Below are positions 1 through 8,563 of a DNA stretch of 64,000 bases, in pieces. The translations under genes and the position numbers were made by a program. How positions within the stretch are numbered: position 1 is the first letter of the stretch; each line of letters opens with the position of its first letter. This DNA is from a bacterium (lineage in GTDB: Bacteria; Planctomycetota; UBA1135; UBA2386). The notes beneath the pieces are model-generated. The model ran no database searches. It saw only the letters and a list, made by a program, of their open reading frames with translations, and was not told where the DNA came from. The stretch lies in NCBI GenBank assembly GCA_024743115.1, contig JANSXC010000012.1:62001-126000 (forward strand), read 5' to 3'.

Positions 1-952
1 GCGCCAGCTCACGCTCGTCGATATCCGCGAGCAACGACAGCGCCTCGTCCTCGGTCATGTCCGGATGCAGACCGATCCAAGCGAACGTCGCGCGCGCCCG
101 CACGCTCGGCGACTCGTCACGCCGCAGACGGTCGAGGATCTGCCGCACCCACTCTTGGTTCTTGCCATCGAGCAACGGCAGGACTGCCGAGCGCGCCGCG
201 ATCGATTTATCCTGCGCGAGCTCGGTCGCGACGCGCCGCGCCAGAGATGCCTCGCGTTCTTCGCCCAGCAACACCTCGAGTGCCGACGCGCGCGCCCGCA
301 CATCGACGTCGAGCGTGGCGAGCTGGCGCGCGAGGGGCACCGCGAGCGAACGCGGCATGCCCTCCAGACGCTTGTGGATCGCGCTGACGACCGCGGGATC
401 GGCCTTGGCCAGCAACTGCCCCAGCGCATCCGCCACGCGCGGATCCGAACGCCGGGAGAGCAGGACGAGGACGTTGTTCAACCCAAACGGTCCGAGTGTC
501 GGTAGCGCCGCGATCAAGTCGGGCACGACGAGCGCATCGAGTTCCCGGAGCTGGGCAACCGCGCTCTTGACCTCCGGCGACGAGCTGGCGCCGGAGTCGA
601 GTGTGAGGATGAGCCGCTGGATCGGGTCAGGGCGAGGCGAGCCGCCGCCGCTCGGGTCCTGGGGCGCAGGCCTCGCTGCCGCCGTGTTCGTAGCGGCCGC
701 ATTCGCGCGACCCTGGCGCGCGAGCAACGCCGTGAGCAGCTGGCTCGCCCGCTTCGCTTGCGGCTCCCGGCCGTGCGCCATGACGGCGCGCAGCTCGCTC
801 GCCGCCGCCTCGGGGCGCCCTTCGCTCTCCGCGAGTCGCGCTGCAGCGAATCGCTCGACGGCGCTGGTCGCGGCCTCGGCCTCGGCCTGCGCCGAAATCG
901 CAGAACAGGACAGCGCGGCGAGTGCCGCGACCACGATCCGTGTCGTTGTCAT
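1..952 (-). CDS. secreted HEAT/armadillo-like repeat protein, 3' end cut off by window
   Basis: The reading frame stays open from ATG at 952 to the window edge, giving about 317 residues with the C-terminus missing. It begins with a Sec signal peptide (basic start, hydrophobic core, cleavage after a Ser-Ala-Gln-Ala region). An Ala-rich helical stretch and a short Pro/Gly-rich linker (about residues 88-105) follow. From about residue 115 on there are repeating amphipathic helix pairs typical of HEAT-like solenoids (for example LDVDVRARASALEVL and DESPSVRARATFAWIGL). Such solenoids are protein-interaction scaffolds, and no catalytic motif is visible. The start was chosen because it places the signal peptide at the N-terminus. 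The two-component pair on the other strand begins 124 bases upstream. Specific function unknown. Confidence 0.7.
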   Translation of the reverse strand, partial: MTTTRIVVAALAALSCSAISAQAEAEAATSAVERFAAARLAESEGRPEAAASELRAVMAHGREPQAKRASQLLTALLARQGRANAAATNTAAARPAPQDPSGGGSPRPDPIQRLILTLDSGASSSPEVKSAVAQLRELDALVVPDLIAALPTLGPFGLNNVLVLLSRRSDPRVADALGQLLAKADPAVVSAIHKRLEGMPRSLAVPLARQLATLDVDVRARASALEVLLGEEREASLARRVATELAQDKSIAARSAVLPLLDGKNQEWVRQILDRLRRDESPSVRARATFAWIGLHPDMTEDEALSLLADIDERELA

Positions 953-1075
953 GACAGCATTGACGGTGATTCGGCCATTCACGTTGTCATGGGCCTGTGA
1001 AACCACCCCCTGAAACGGAGCGGTCACGACACGGTTTGACAACCCTCTGACGAAGACGGGGTCGAGCCCTCTACC

Positions 1076-2848
1076 ATGCCCCGCATGTCCCGTCGCCCAG
1101 CCCGCATCGGCCTCGCCTTCGCGCTCACGCTCGCGGTGCCGGCGGCCTTGACGGCAACCTGGGCGTGGCTCGAGCTCGGTGGCGCGATCGCCACCGCCAG
1201 ACAACAGGAAGACCGCGCTGCGACGCAGTGCCTCACCGCCGCCGGTGAGCTTCTTGATCGCGGCCTCCAGCAAGGCGTCGCTCACCTGCCCTTCCTGCTC
1301 GAACTCGACGAGGCCGGGCGGATCGTCGGCCCGTTCGCGGCCGAATTGCCCGACCCGGACACGGCCCCGGCGATCGGTATCGCGGAGCAGACTGCCGGCG
1401 CACGGCTCGCGGCACGCGACGTGACGAGCGCAATCGCGTTCTTCGAAGCCGCGCGCGAACGTGGCGAACTGTCGGCGATGGGTTGGATCGCGCTGGCGCG
1501 CGAGGTCGGAGCGAGCGAACCGCAGCGGGCCAGCGATCTGCTGCAGGCCGCCCGTAAGCAGTGGCGCAACACACCACCGGATCCCGTGCCGTTCGCCGTG
1601 CTCGCCGCACTGACGGAGGCCCAGTGGGCGAACGAACCGGCGGCTCGCGAACGCCTCGTGCGCGAAGTGATCGCGACGTTGCCGACGGCGCTGCCCGCCG
1701 CGGTCGATCGCACGGTCGCGAGAACCCGAGCGGCCATGCCCGAGTTCGCCACCGACGAACGGCTGACGGCGATCGCCGCGGCCGCGCGCGTGGTGCTCGA
1801 GCTCGCAGGTCGTTCCGCGCCCACCGCGATCGCAACCGACGCCACGGGCGACGTGCAGCTGCCGCAACCGGAGCAGCGGCTCGCCGTGCTGCCCAACGCG
1901 GTCGTGGCGCGGGCGCTCGACGCCACCGCGACCAGCGCAACCACTGGCAATCCGACGTTCGTCGTCACGATGCCGGCGCTCGACCGATCCACTTGGACGG
2001 CCACACCCGCGACGACGCCAACCAGCGCGCTGCTGACCTGGACCGCCCGCGGCTGCCTCGGGCTCGGCATCGCGATCCTCGTGCTCGGCAATCTCGTGGT
2101 TTGGCGGCTCACGCGGCGCGAGCTCGCTCTCGTTCGCATGCGGCGCGACTTCGTCGATGTCGTCTCCCACGAACTGCGCACGCCGCTCACCGCGCTGTCG
2201 CTCAAGACCGAGATGCTGCAGCGCGGAGACGTTCCCGCCCATCGGCAGAAGCACTATCTCGACACGCTCTACGGCGACGTGCAGCGCCTCACGGATCAGG
2301 TCGACCGCATCCTCGCGTTCGGACGCCTGGAGAAGGGCGCCGCGCTGCAACGCGAAACCGTGCCCGCGCGCGCCGTCCTTGCCCGCGGTCTGCGGGCCGG
2401 GCGCCCAGCACTACGCCTCGTCGACCAGCAGCTCGAAGTCGAGGCCCCGCGCGCGCTGCCCGCTCTCGACGCGGACGTCGAGGTCCTGACACGCGCGCTG
2501 CGCAACCTGCTCGAGAACGCGGCCAAGTACGCTCCTGCCGGCTCGACCGTCGCCGTGCGGGCGTTCGTCGACGGCGGCGACCTCGTCGTCGAGGTCGGTG
2601 ATCACGGGCCGGGCATTCCGGCGACTGACCGCCGCATGATCTTCGAACCGTTCGTGCGCCGCCGCGAAGCGCAGGGTGTGCAGGGCAGTGGGCTCGGGCT
2701 CGCGCTCGTCGCGGCCGCAGCGAAGGCCCACGGCGGTCGCGCGGAGGTCCGCGACCGTGCGGGCGGCGGCGCCGTGTTCACGCTGCGGCTGCCGACCAGT
2801 TCGACCGTGTCCACCGACCGTCCCCGTGCCGATGAGGCTGCATCGTGA
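1076..2848 (+). CDS. membrane sensor histidine kinase
   Basis: 590-residue two-component sensor kinase. One TM helix lies at about residues 11-32 and a second at about 325-346, enclosing a roughly 290-residue Ala-rich periplasmic sensor region with no recognisable fold. The cytoplasmic part has the HisKA H-box (VSHELRTPLTAL, phospho-His near residue 365). The HATPase_c motifs follow: N box NLLENAAKYAP (about 475-485), G1 GDHGPGIP, F box IFEPFVRR and G2 GSGLGLALV (about 537). It should autophosphorylate on His and pass phosphate to the response regulator whose start codon overlaps its stop by 4 bases. There is no HAMP or PAS domain, so the signal is probably read directly through TM2. The ligand cannot be predicted. 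Confidence 0.95.
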   Translation: MPRMSRRPARIGLAFALTLAVPAALTATWAWLELGGAIATARQQEDRAATQCLTAAGELLDRGLQQGVAHLPFLLELDEAGRIVGPFAAELPDPDTAPAIGIAEQTAGARLAARDVTSAIAFFEAARERGELSAMGWIALAREVGASEPQRASDLLQAARKQWRNTPPDPVPFAVLAALTEAQWANEPAARERLVREVIATLPTALPAAVDRTVARTRAAMPEFATDERLTAIAAAARVVLELAGRSAPTAIATDATGDVQLPQPEQRLAVLPNAVVARALDATATSATTGNPTFVVTMPALDRSTWTATPATTPTSALLTWTARGCLGLGIAILVLGNLVVWRLTRRELALVRMRRDFVDVVSHELRTPLTALSLKTEMLQRGDVPAHRQKHYLDTLYGDVQRLTDQVDRILAFGRLEKGAALQRETVPARAVLARGLRAGRPALRLVDQQLEVEAPRALPALDADVEVLTRALRNLLENAAKYAPAGSTVAVRAFVDGGDLVVEVGDHGPGIPATDRRMIFEPFVRRREAQGVQGSGLGLALVAAAAKAHGGRAEVRDRAGGGAVFTLRLPTSSTVSTDRPRADEAAS

Positions 2849-3519
2849 ACCAACTACTCGTCATCGAAGACGATCCCGGGATCCAGGAGAGCCTCGTCGA
2901 CTTCTTCGGCGCCCGCGAGTGGCTCGTGCAAGCGGCTGGCGATGCTGCGGCAGCCAACGCGGCACTCGCGGACGGCTCGTTCCACATGGTCCTGCTCGAT
3001 CTGCGCCTGCCGGACGGCAGCGGCCTCGACATCCTGCGCGCGATGCGCAAGCGCGGCGACCGCACGCCCGTCATCGTTCTCACGGCGCACGGTGAAGTCG
3101 ACCAGCGTGTGCTCGGGCTGCAGCTGGGCGCCGACGACTACGTCGTCAAGCCGTTCAGCGTGCACGAACTCGATGCGCGGATCCAGGCCGTGCAGCGCCG
3201 CACGGAGCAGCCCGCCGCAAGCGTCCAACTCGGTGACACCGAGGTCGACCTGCAGGGTCATCGTGCGATGCGCGGCAACAAGGAGTTCCGGTTGCTCCCC
3301 AAGGAAGTCGAGCTGCTCACGCACCTCCTGCAGCACCGCGGCCAGGCATGCTCGCGCGACGATCTGTTGCGCGCGGTCTGGGGCTACGACGCGACGCCGA
3401 CGACCCGCACGGTGGACACGCATGTGTTCCAACTGCGCAAGAAGATCGAACGCGACCCGACGGCGCCGCGCCTGCTCCAGACGGTGCACGGTGTTGGTTA
3501 TCGCCTGGCACCCGAGTAG
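2845..3519 (+). CDS. OmpR/PhoB-family response regulator
   Basis: 224 residues, starting at a GTG that overlaps the kinase stop codon (GTGA), so the two are translationally coupled. The receiver domain spans about residues 1-115, with acidic residues EDD near the N-terminus, phospho-acceptor Asp about 52 (LLDLRLPDGSG) and the conserved Lys in VVKPFS (about 102). The winged-helix DNA-binding domain spans about 128-222, with the characteristic TRTVDTHVFQLRKKIE recognition-helix region and the final GYRL wing. It is the cognate regulator of the upstream kinase; its targets are unknown. Confidence 0.96.
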   Translation: MNQLLVIEDDPGIQESLVDFFGAREWLVQAAGDAAAANAALADGSFHMVLLDLRLPDGSGLDILRAMRKRGDRTPVIVLTAHGEVDQRVLGLQLGADDYVVKPFSVHELDARIQAVQRRTEQPAASVQLGDTEVDLQGHRAMRGNKEFRLLPKEVELLTHLLQHRGQACSRDDLLRAVWGYDATPTTRTVDTHVFQLRKKIERDPTAPRLLQTVHGVGYRLAPE

Positions 3520-3540
3520 CCCCTACAGTCGCCGGCCGCG

Positions 3541-4119
3541 ATGACGCTGCCTTCGATCGACCCCCGCACCCTCGACCGCCTGTTGCAGCGCGGCAAGGCG
3601 CTCTGGGACCAGTTCGAGACCGTCGCGGGCGGCCGCCACCATCTGTTCGTGCCGTGTGACCAACGCGCGGTCTACGAAGCGATGCGCGAGCTCGTCGAAC
3701 CCGCGTCCAACTTCCTCGAGCTCGGTTCGGCCGCCGGGATCGTCACGATCGTCGCCGACCTCCTCGGGCTCGAGGCCTACGGCATCGAGATCGAGCCCTG
3801 GCTCATCCCGCGGTCGAACGACCTCGCCGCGGACTTCGACTCCGAAGCGACGTTCGTCGAAGGCTCGTTCGTGCCGTTCGACTACCGCGACGAAATCACC
3901 AACCTCGCGAGCGACCGCATCACGCCGACCGAGGGCGCCGACGGCTACGACGAGATCGGCCTGCAACTCGACGACTTCGACCTCGTCTTCGCCTACCCCT
4001 GGCCCGGCGAAGAGGACTGGCTCTACGAACTCATGCGCCGCCACGCGCGCCCTGACGCCGTGCTGCTGACCTACGACGCCCAGGACGGTTGCCGCGCGGA
4101 GCCGGTGTCACAGCTGTAG
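3541..4119 (+). CDS. class I SAM-dependent methyltransferase-like protein
   Basis: 192 residues. A Rossmann-type motif I is visible as FLELGSAAGI (about 57-66), followed by an acidic end of beta-2 (YGIEIEPW) that would bind the ribose of SAM. A later hydrophobic strand FDLVFAYPWPGEEDWLYE occupies the place of motif IV. Its length and layout resemble small bacterial methyltransferases related to histone-methyltransferase-like or PrmA-like folds. The substrate is not evident. Motif I has Ser-Ala-Ala-Gly where classical enzymes have GxGxG, a common variant. It starts 21 bases after the response regulator and could share its transcript. Confidence 0.65.
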   Translation: MTLPSIDPRTLDRLLQRGKALWDQFETVAGGRHHLFVPCDQRAVYEAMRELVEPASNFLELGSAAGIVTIVADLLGLEAYGIEIEPWLIPRSNDLAADFDSEATFVEGSFVPFDYRDEITNLASDRITPTEGADGYDEIGLQLDDFDLVFAYPWPGEEDWLYELMRRHARPDAVLLTYDAQDGCRAEPVSQL

Positions 4120-4162
4120 CGCGACCGCGGGCCATACTCTTCGTGCGAGATAGCAGTGAACG

Positions 4163-4864
4163 ATGACCAGTTTCCGACCCGAACAGTTCGACACCATCCT
4201 CAACGCGACGCTCGCCGACGGCCGCCTTACCCGCTCCGAGCGCGACGCCCTTACCCAGGTGATCGACGAGCTGGCCGACGACGAGCAGGCGCTCGCGTTG
4301 GCCCGCAGCCGTGTATTCGACCTCGCTGAGCAGCGCGCGGAGAACGAAGGCGCTCGGCGGCTGCTGCGCTGGTGCGAGAACGTCGTGAAGACGATCCATC
4401 GGCCGCGCACTACCCCCGGGGCGCCCGCCGCAATCGAACACGCGGCGTTCAGCCCGGGCGAGGACTGCCGCCGCGCAATCATCGACCGCATCGGCGCGGC
4501 GCGGGGATCCATCGACGTGTGCGTGTTCACGATCACCGACGATCGGATCACGGCAGCGCTCGAAGCCGCGCACCGTCGCCGCGTCGCACTGCGAATCGTG
4601 TCCGACAATGACAAGGTCACCGACCTGGGCTCGGACATCGAGCGACTCGCCGACGCAGGTGTCCCGACGCGCGTCGACCGCACGCCGTATCACATGCACC
4701 ACAAGTTCGCGCTGTTCGATCGCGAGGTGCTGCTGACCGGCAGCTACAATTGGACCGTCAGCGCCGCGCGTGACAACGAGGAGAACCTCGTCGTCACGTC
4801 CTCGAGCGGGCTGGTTCGCGCGTTCCAGGAGCAGTTCGACGAGCTCTGGAGCAAGCTCGGCTAG
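4163..4864 (+). CDS. single-HKD phospholipase D-like protein
   Basis: 233 residues. The C-terminal half (about 95-230) is a PLD-like domain. It carries one catalytic HxK(x)4D motif, HHKFALFDREVLLTGSYNWT (about 176-195), ending in the GSxNWT element. Single-motif members such as the Nuc/FAM83/MitoPLD group dimerise to form one active site, and they hydrolyse phosphodiesters in nucleic acids or cardiolipin. The N-terminal about 85 residues are a compact acidic all-helical region rather like TerB-type domains, an unusual addition. There is no signal peptide, so it probably acts in the cytoplasm. A nuclease role is inferred from family only. Confidence 0.8.
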   Translation: MTSFRPEQFDTILNATLADGRLTRSERDALTQVIDELADDEQALALARSRVFDLAEQRAENEGARRLLRWCENVVKTIHRPRTTPGAPAAIEHAAFSPGEDCRRAIIDRIGAARGSIDVCVFTITDDRITAALEAAHRRRVALRIVSDNDKVTDLGSDIERLADAGVPTRVDRTPYHMHHKFALFDREVLLTGSYNWTVSAARDNEENLVVTSSSGLVRAFQEQFDELWSKLG

Positions 4865-4869
4865 GCCCG

Positions 4870-5260
4870 CTATTGGCCGATCGCCGCGCAGACAGCCTGC
4901 GTGAGCAGGATTCCAGGCACGTTGTGTGCGTTCGGCGTGAACGTGCCGCCCTGGAGTCGCACCTCCACGCCCCGCCCCGCGGCGGGCACGGCCCACGACC
5001 AGCACATGTCGCCTTGCCCCGTGTTCGCGAGAAGACCACTGAACAGTACGGTCGCCGGATCGATGTACGCGTCGCACCCCGGCAGCCCGTAGCCGCTCAG
5101 CGAGATGTCGGCCGGCGCAGCCGAGAATGCCATCGTCAGGAAGCCGCCGATCGGTTGCCCCGTACCGGTTCCGAGTTCATCGATCACCACGGCGACGGTC
5201 GATCTGGGCAAGGGTCGGGGCCATGCTCAGCAAGAGCGCCATCGCGAGTCGGGTGGTCAT
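4870..5260 (-). pseudogene. frameshifted small secreted beta-module protein
   Basis: An ATG at 5260 opens a clear signal peptide (MTTRLAMALLLSMAPTLAQ), but that frame stops within 10 further codons. The continuing protein (STVAVVIDELGTGTG... to the stop at 4870) lies in a neighbouring frame, whose only start is a TTG at 5211 with no leader. Joining the two needs one base removed, or two added, near 5200-5215. The joined product would be about 129 residues: a leader plus one C-terminal beta-rich module (GYGLPGCDAYIDP, LLTQAVCAAIGQ). The same module ends the larger secreted proteins at 12899-13843 and 29392-31197. This is either a decayed gene or a sequencing error. Confidence 0.6.
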
Positions 5261-5349
5261 TCGGGAAGCCTCCGCGGCAAAGCTCCCGGAATGATACTCG
5301 CGACGCCCACGCTGGACCGGACCGGCCGGGCGATCCTGCGGTCGCCGCC

Positions 5350-6729
5350 CTAACCAGGCGCGTTGACGATCGTGCTCGCCCGCACCGGTTTGACCGGCAC
5401 GCGCACGACGGGCACGTCCATCTCGCACGCCGGATCGGCGGTCGCGAGCTGCTGCAGCGACGGGCCGCAGATGCGGGCCTGGCACGGCCCCATCCCAGCG
5501 CGGCACCCGACCTTGATCGCGCGTGAGGACCGGCCATGGAGTTCGGCGGCGGCGCGCGCCTCGCTGAGCGGCACGTCTTCACAACGGCACACGATCGTGT
5601 CGTCGTTCGCAAGTTGGTAGAGCCCGGGCAGCGGCGCGAACGCGCGCAGCATCGCATCCGAGGCACGGCGTTCGGCGCGGGCCTGCTTCACGAGGGGCTC
5701 GCTCACCGCGGGACCGCCGAGCGAGTGGTCGATCGCCGCCGCGGCCAGCGCACCCTCGGCGCTCGCGACCTCGGCCCCGCCGATGCCGCCGATCTCACCC
5801 GCGGCGAACACGCCATCGATCGTCGTGCGTTGCTGCTCGTCGACGACGAGACAGTGGCCACCGCGCGCCGCCAGGTGCCGGCTGTCACAGCCGAGCAACA
5901 ACCCGAGTTCGATCGCGGGCACGAGGCCGAAGCCCGCGCCAACGACGTCGACCTCGATCGTGCGTTCGGTCCCGAGCCGCGGCCGCCCCTGACCATCGAC
6001 CTTCGCGATCACGGCGCGCTCGACGTGACGGTCGCCCTCGCACCGCAGCACCGTCCAGCCCCAGCGCAGCTTCACACCAGCGCGTACGAGCTGCTTCATG
6101 TACCACATCGCTTCCCGCAGCCGGGCACCGTTGCCGATCACGCCGGGCAGCGCGCGCAGCGCGTTCCAGCGTGAGCTCGCCTCGAGCGCCGCGACGACCT
6201 CGACCCCGGCGGCGAGCAGCGCGGTCACGGTCGGCAGCAACAGCGGCCCCGAGCCGACGACGAGCGCGCGGCGCCCGGGCTTGACCCCGAACCCGCGCAC
6301 CATGACCTGTAGTGCCCCGGCCGTGGTGACACCGGGCAACGTCCACCCGGGGAACGGAATGCAGCGATCCATCGCGCCAGGCGCGAGCAGAATGCGTTCG
6401 CATTCGAGCAGGTGCGATTCGCCGGCATGCTCGAACCAGAGCCGTCCGGGCTTGCTATCCCAGACCGTCGCGCCGCTCACCAACTCGACCTGCGCTCCTT
6501 CGAAAGCGTCGATCAGCTCGTGGCCATGATCGTGACTCGGCGGCTCGCTCACTCCCGCCGGTGGCGCGACCCCGGGCGGCAGCTGGCGAAAAATCTGACC
6601 GCCCGCGCGCTGGCCCTCGTCGAGCACGACGACCGAACGACCGCGCGCAGCGAGTGCGCTCGCCGCCGCCATTCCCGCGGGACCGCCCCCCACGATGCCG
6701 ACCTGGGCCTGGCGAACCCGCTCACTCAC
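5350..6729 (-). CDS. FAD-dependent dehydrogenase alpha subunit with BFD-like 2Fe-2S domain (HcnB/OoxA/hydroxyproline dehydrogenase type)
   Basis: About 459 residues. The N-terminal FAD Rossmann motif is VGIVGGGPAGMAAASALA, followed by GQIFRQLPPG. A second nucleotide-binding motif is ALVVGSGPLLLP near the middle. The C-terminal BFD-like [2Fe-2S] domain has CRCEDV and CRAGMGPCQARICGP. This architecture is the alpha subunit of heteromeric enzymes such as hydrogen-cyanide synthase HcnB, opine oxidase OoxA and D-hydroxyproline dehydrogenase. The GTG at 6729 is preferred because GGAGG sits 8 bases before it; a GTG at 6744 is the alternative. It overlaps the 2Fe-2S subunit gene by 8 bases. No cyanide production is implied; amine or imino-acid oxidation is more likely. 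Confidence 0.88.
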   Translation of the reverse strand: MSERVRQAQVGIVGGGPAGMAAASALAARGRSVVVLDEGQRAGGQIFRQLPPGVAPPAGVSEPPSHDHGHELIDAFEGAQVELVSGATVWDSKPGRLWFEHAGESHLLECERILLAPGAMDRCIPFPGWTLPGVTTAGALQVMVRGFGVKPGRRALVVGSGPLLLPTVTALLAAGVEVVAALEASSRWNALRALPGVIGNGARLREAMWYMKQLVRAGVKLRWGWTVLRCEGDRHVERAVIAKVDGQGRPRLGTERTIEVDVVGAGFGLVPAIELGLLLGCDSRHLAARGGHCLVVDEQQRTTIDGVFAAGEIGGIGGAEVASAEGALAAAAIDHSLGGPAVSEPLVKQARAERRASDAMLRAFAPLPGLYQLANDDTIVCRCEDVPLSEARAAAELHGRSSRAIKVGCRAGMGPCQARICGPSLQQLATADPACEMDVPVVRVPVKPVRASTIVNAPG

Positions 6730-7024
6730 CGGGAGTGCCTCCACGCTCGACCTTCATGCCGGCGCGCACGACCGTCGTGCAGGCCCGCACCGCCACCCCG
6801 TCGACCAGCACCAGGCACTCATAACAGATGCCCATGTTGCACAGCACTCCGCGCGGCCGACCCTCGCGACTGCTGCGCCGCAACGTCGCCTCGCCCACGG
6901 CCCACAGCGCCATCGCGACCGTGTCGCCGTTCCGCGCCGCGATCTCCTGGCCGTCGAACGAGAACGTCACGGCCTCCCGCTCGTCCGACCCGAACCGCCC
7001 CATCGACGACCTGTTGTCACTCAT
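6722..7024 (-). CDS. small 2Fe-2S subunit (HcnA-like)
   Basis: 100 residues. This is a plant-type ferredoxin-like fold of the kind that forms the gamma subunit of HcnABC-type dehydrogenases. Cysteine ligands are visible in VLCNMGICYECLVLVDG (about 60-76) and in RACTTVVRAGM (about 80-90). The preceding strand region TFSFDGQEIAARNGDTVAMAL is the usual beta-grasp start. Its ATG overlaps the stop of the upstream oxidase gene by 4 bases, and its end overlaps the start of the alpha subunit by 8 bases, so the three genes form one tightly coupled operon. It should shuttle electrons between the two flavin subunits. Confidence 0.88.
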   Translation of the reverse strand: MSDNRSSMGRFGSDEREAVTFSFDGQEIAARNGDTVAMALWAVGEATLRRSSREGRPRGVLCNMGICYECLVLVDGVAVRACTTVVRAGMKVERGGTPGE

Positions 7025-8199
7025 GCGCCGATCCTCGCTGGCTGGTACGGCGTCGGGTCGACCGCCGGCGCGACACCCGCGATCTGCTGCGCGATCAACA
7101 GACCCGTGATCGGCGCAAGCGAGATCCCGAGCCCCTCGTGACCGGCAGCGATCCACAACCCGTCGAGATGCGGCCACGGCCCGATGAACGGCAAGCCGCC
7201 TTCGGCATAGGGCCGCAACCCGACCCAGGTCCGGACGATCGGCACGTTCTTCAGGGCGGGCGCGTAACGCTGCGCTCGCGCGAGCGACCGATGCAACAGC
7301 TCGCGGTTGAGCGTGCGGTCCATGCCTCGAAACTGCCGCGTGCTGCCGATGAGACAGCCACCGTGGCTCTGCGGCTGCATGTTCACGGCGTGCCCCCCGG
7401 GATCGTCGGTCCCGGCAGGGTCGACCTTGGCTGCGCCGTGTGCGAACCGCAGGTAGCTGATCTCGAGCAACTGGGTGCGGATCGGCGACACATGATGCGC
7501 GGTAATCGCCAGGTTGCCGGCGCGTGGATAGATCGGCAGGCGCGGTTGCCCCGCCATCTCCGCGAGTTCCGGCGCCCAGACGCCGGTCGCGTTGACGACG
7601 AGCGGGGTCGCGATGCGGCCGCGCGCAGTCGCGACCCCTGTGATGCGACCACCAGCACGCTCGAACCCCGTGACGGCGCACTCGGCGCGCACCTCGATGC
7701 TCTCGTTCCACTGCCTGGCCTCGCGCAGCATCGCGCCGCAGGCCAGCATCGGCAGCACGACACCGTCGCCGGGGTAGAACAGCGCGCCCGGGACGTCCGG
7801 CGCGAGCCCTGGTTCGATCTCGCGCAGCCGCTGCTCGTCGAGGATCTCGCACCGATCGCCGTTGTCGCGGAACTGCTCGTGCAGCACCGGTATCAGCTCG
7901 AGGTCTTCATCGCAATCGGCGAGATAGAGCGCGCCGGTCGCCTGGAAGTGGAAGCCGCCGACCCGCTCCGCGAGTTCGTTCCAGAGGCGCACGCTGGTGC
8001 GACTGAACGCGTAGTCCTGCGGCGTGTCCGGCGTGACCATGAGATGGCCCATACTCGAACCCGACGTCGCCCCGGCGATTGGGCCACGATCGATGAGCAC
8101 GATACGGGTCGAACGGGGCAGCTGCTGCGCGAGTGCGTGCACGACCGCACAGCCGATGATGCCACCGCCGACGACTACGACGTCAGCAGTCTGGGACAC
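7021..8199 (-). CDS. DAO-family FAD oxidoreductase, beta subunit of HcnC/OoxB/hydroxyproline-dehydrogenase type
   Basis: 392 residues from GTG at 8199. The start was chosen because the FAD-binding motif (DVVVVGGGIIGCAVVHALA) then begins at residue 6; longer in-frame extensions lack family features. The D-amino-acid-oxidase/glycine-oxidase signature continues with GATSGSSMGHLM (flavin-adjacent), VVNATGVWAPELAEMAG and the C-terminal RTWVGLRPYAEGGLPFIGPWP and GHEGLGISLAPITG. It is the first gene of a three-gene operon with the 2Fe-2S and alpha subunits. The likely substrate is a D-amino acid, imino acid or opine-like compound; the exact one cannot be read from sequence. Confidence 0.88.
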   Translation of the reverse strand: MSQTADVVVVGGGIIGCAVVHALAQQLPRSTRIVLIDRGPIAGATSGSSMGHLMVTPDTPQDYAFSRTSVRLWNELAERVGGFHFQATGALYLADCDEDLELIPVLHEQFRDNGDRCEILDEQRLREIEPGLAPDVPGALFYPGDGVVLPMLACGAMLREARQWNESIEVRAECAVTGFERAGGRITGVATARGRIATPLVVNATGVWAPELAEMAGQPRLPIYPRAGNLAITAHHVSPIRTQLLEISYLRFAHGAAKVDPAGTDDPGGHAVNMQPQSHGGCLIGSTRQFRGMDRTLNRELLHRSLARAQRYAPALKNVPIVRTWVGLRPYAEGGLPFIGPWPHLDGLWIAAGHEGLGISLAPITGLLIAQQIAGVAPAVDPTPYQPARIGA

Positions 8200-8269
8200 G
8201 GGCGGAGAATGATGCCGAGCCAACGCCCGAACACCGCGAAGTTTTCGCTCTTCGAGCTTCGAGCCCGGG

Positions 8270-8563
8270 TCAGTTCGCGAACAGCTTCGCGTGCACCGCC
8301 TGCGCCATCGCCGCACTCGGCGCCCCGGGCCCCGTTTCCAGCAGACTCGGCCGCACGAAAACGGACGCCGGCCGGTCGGCCGTCGCCCGCTGCGCAAGCT
8401 GCCAGAGCCACTCCGACTCGTCGACCTGCAGGCCGTTTGCCGCCGCCAGCCGGTCATGCAGTCGACGCGCCCGGCGGCGCTCCGAGATCCGCGGCCACAG
8501 CAGGACGAGACCGACCCCCGCCATCGTGAAACCGACCGCGATCAGGATCAGCGTGCCCGTCAT
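8270..8563 (-). CDS. small single-TM protein of HEAT-protein operon
   Basis: 97 residues. One N-terminal TM helix (LILIAVGFTMAGVGLVLLW, about 4-22) is followed by a basic stop-transfer RRRARR segment and a helical cytosolic tail. No family is recognised. Its ATG overlaps the stop of the 655-residue HEAT-repeat gene by 4 bases, so they are translated as a unit. It may anchor or partner that protein at the membrane. The downstream flavoenzyme operon begins 70 bases later and could be read through. Confidence 0.65.
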   Translation of the reverse strand: MTGTLILIAVGFTMAGVGLVLLWPRISERRRARRLHDRLAAANGLQVDESEWLWQLAQRATADRPASVFVRPSLLETGPGAPSAAMAQAVHAKLFAN

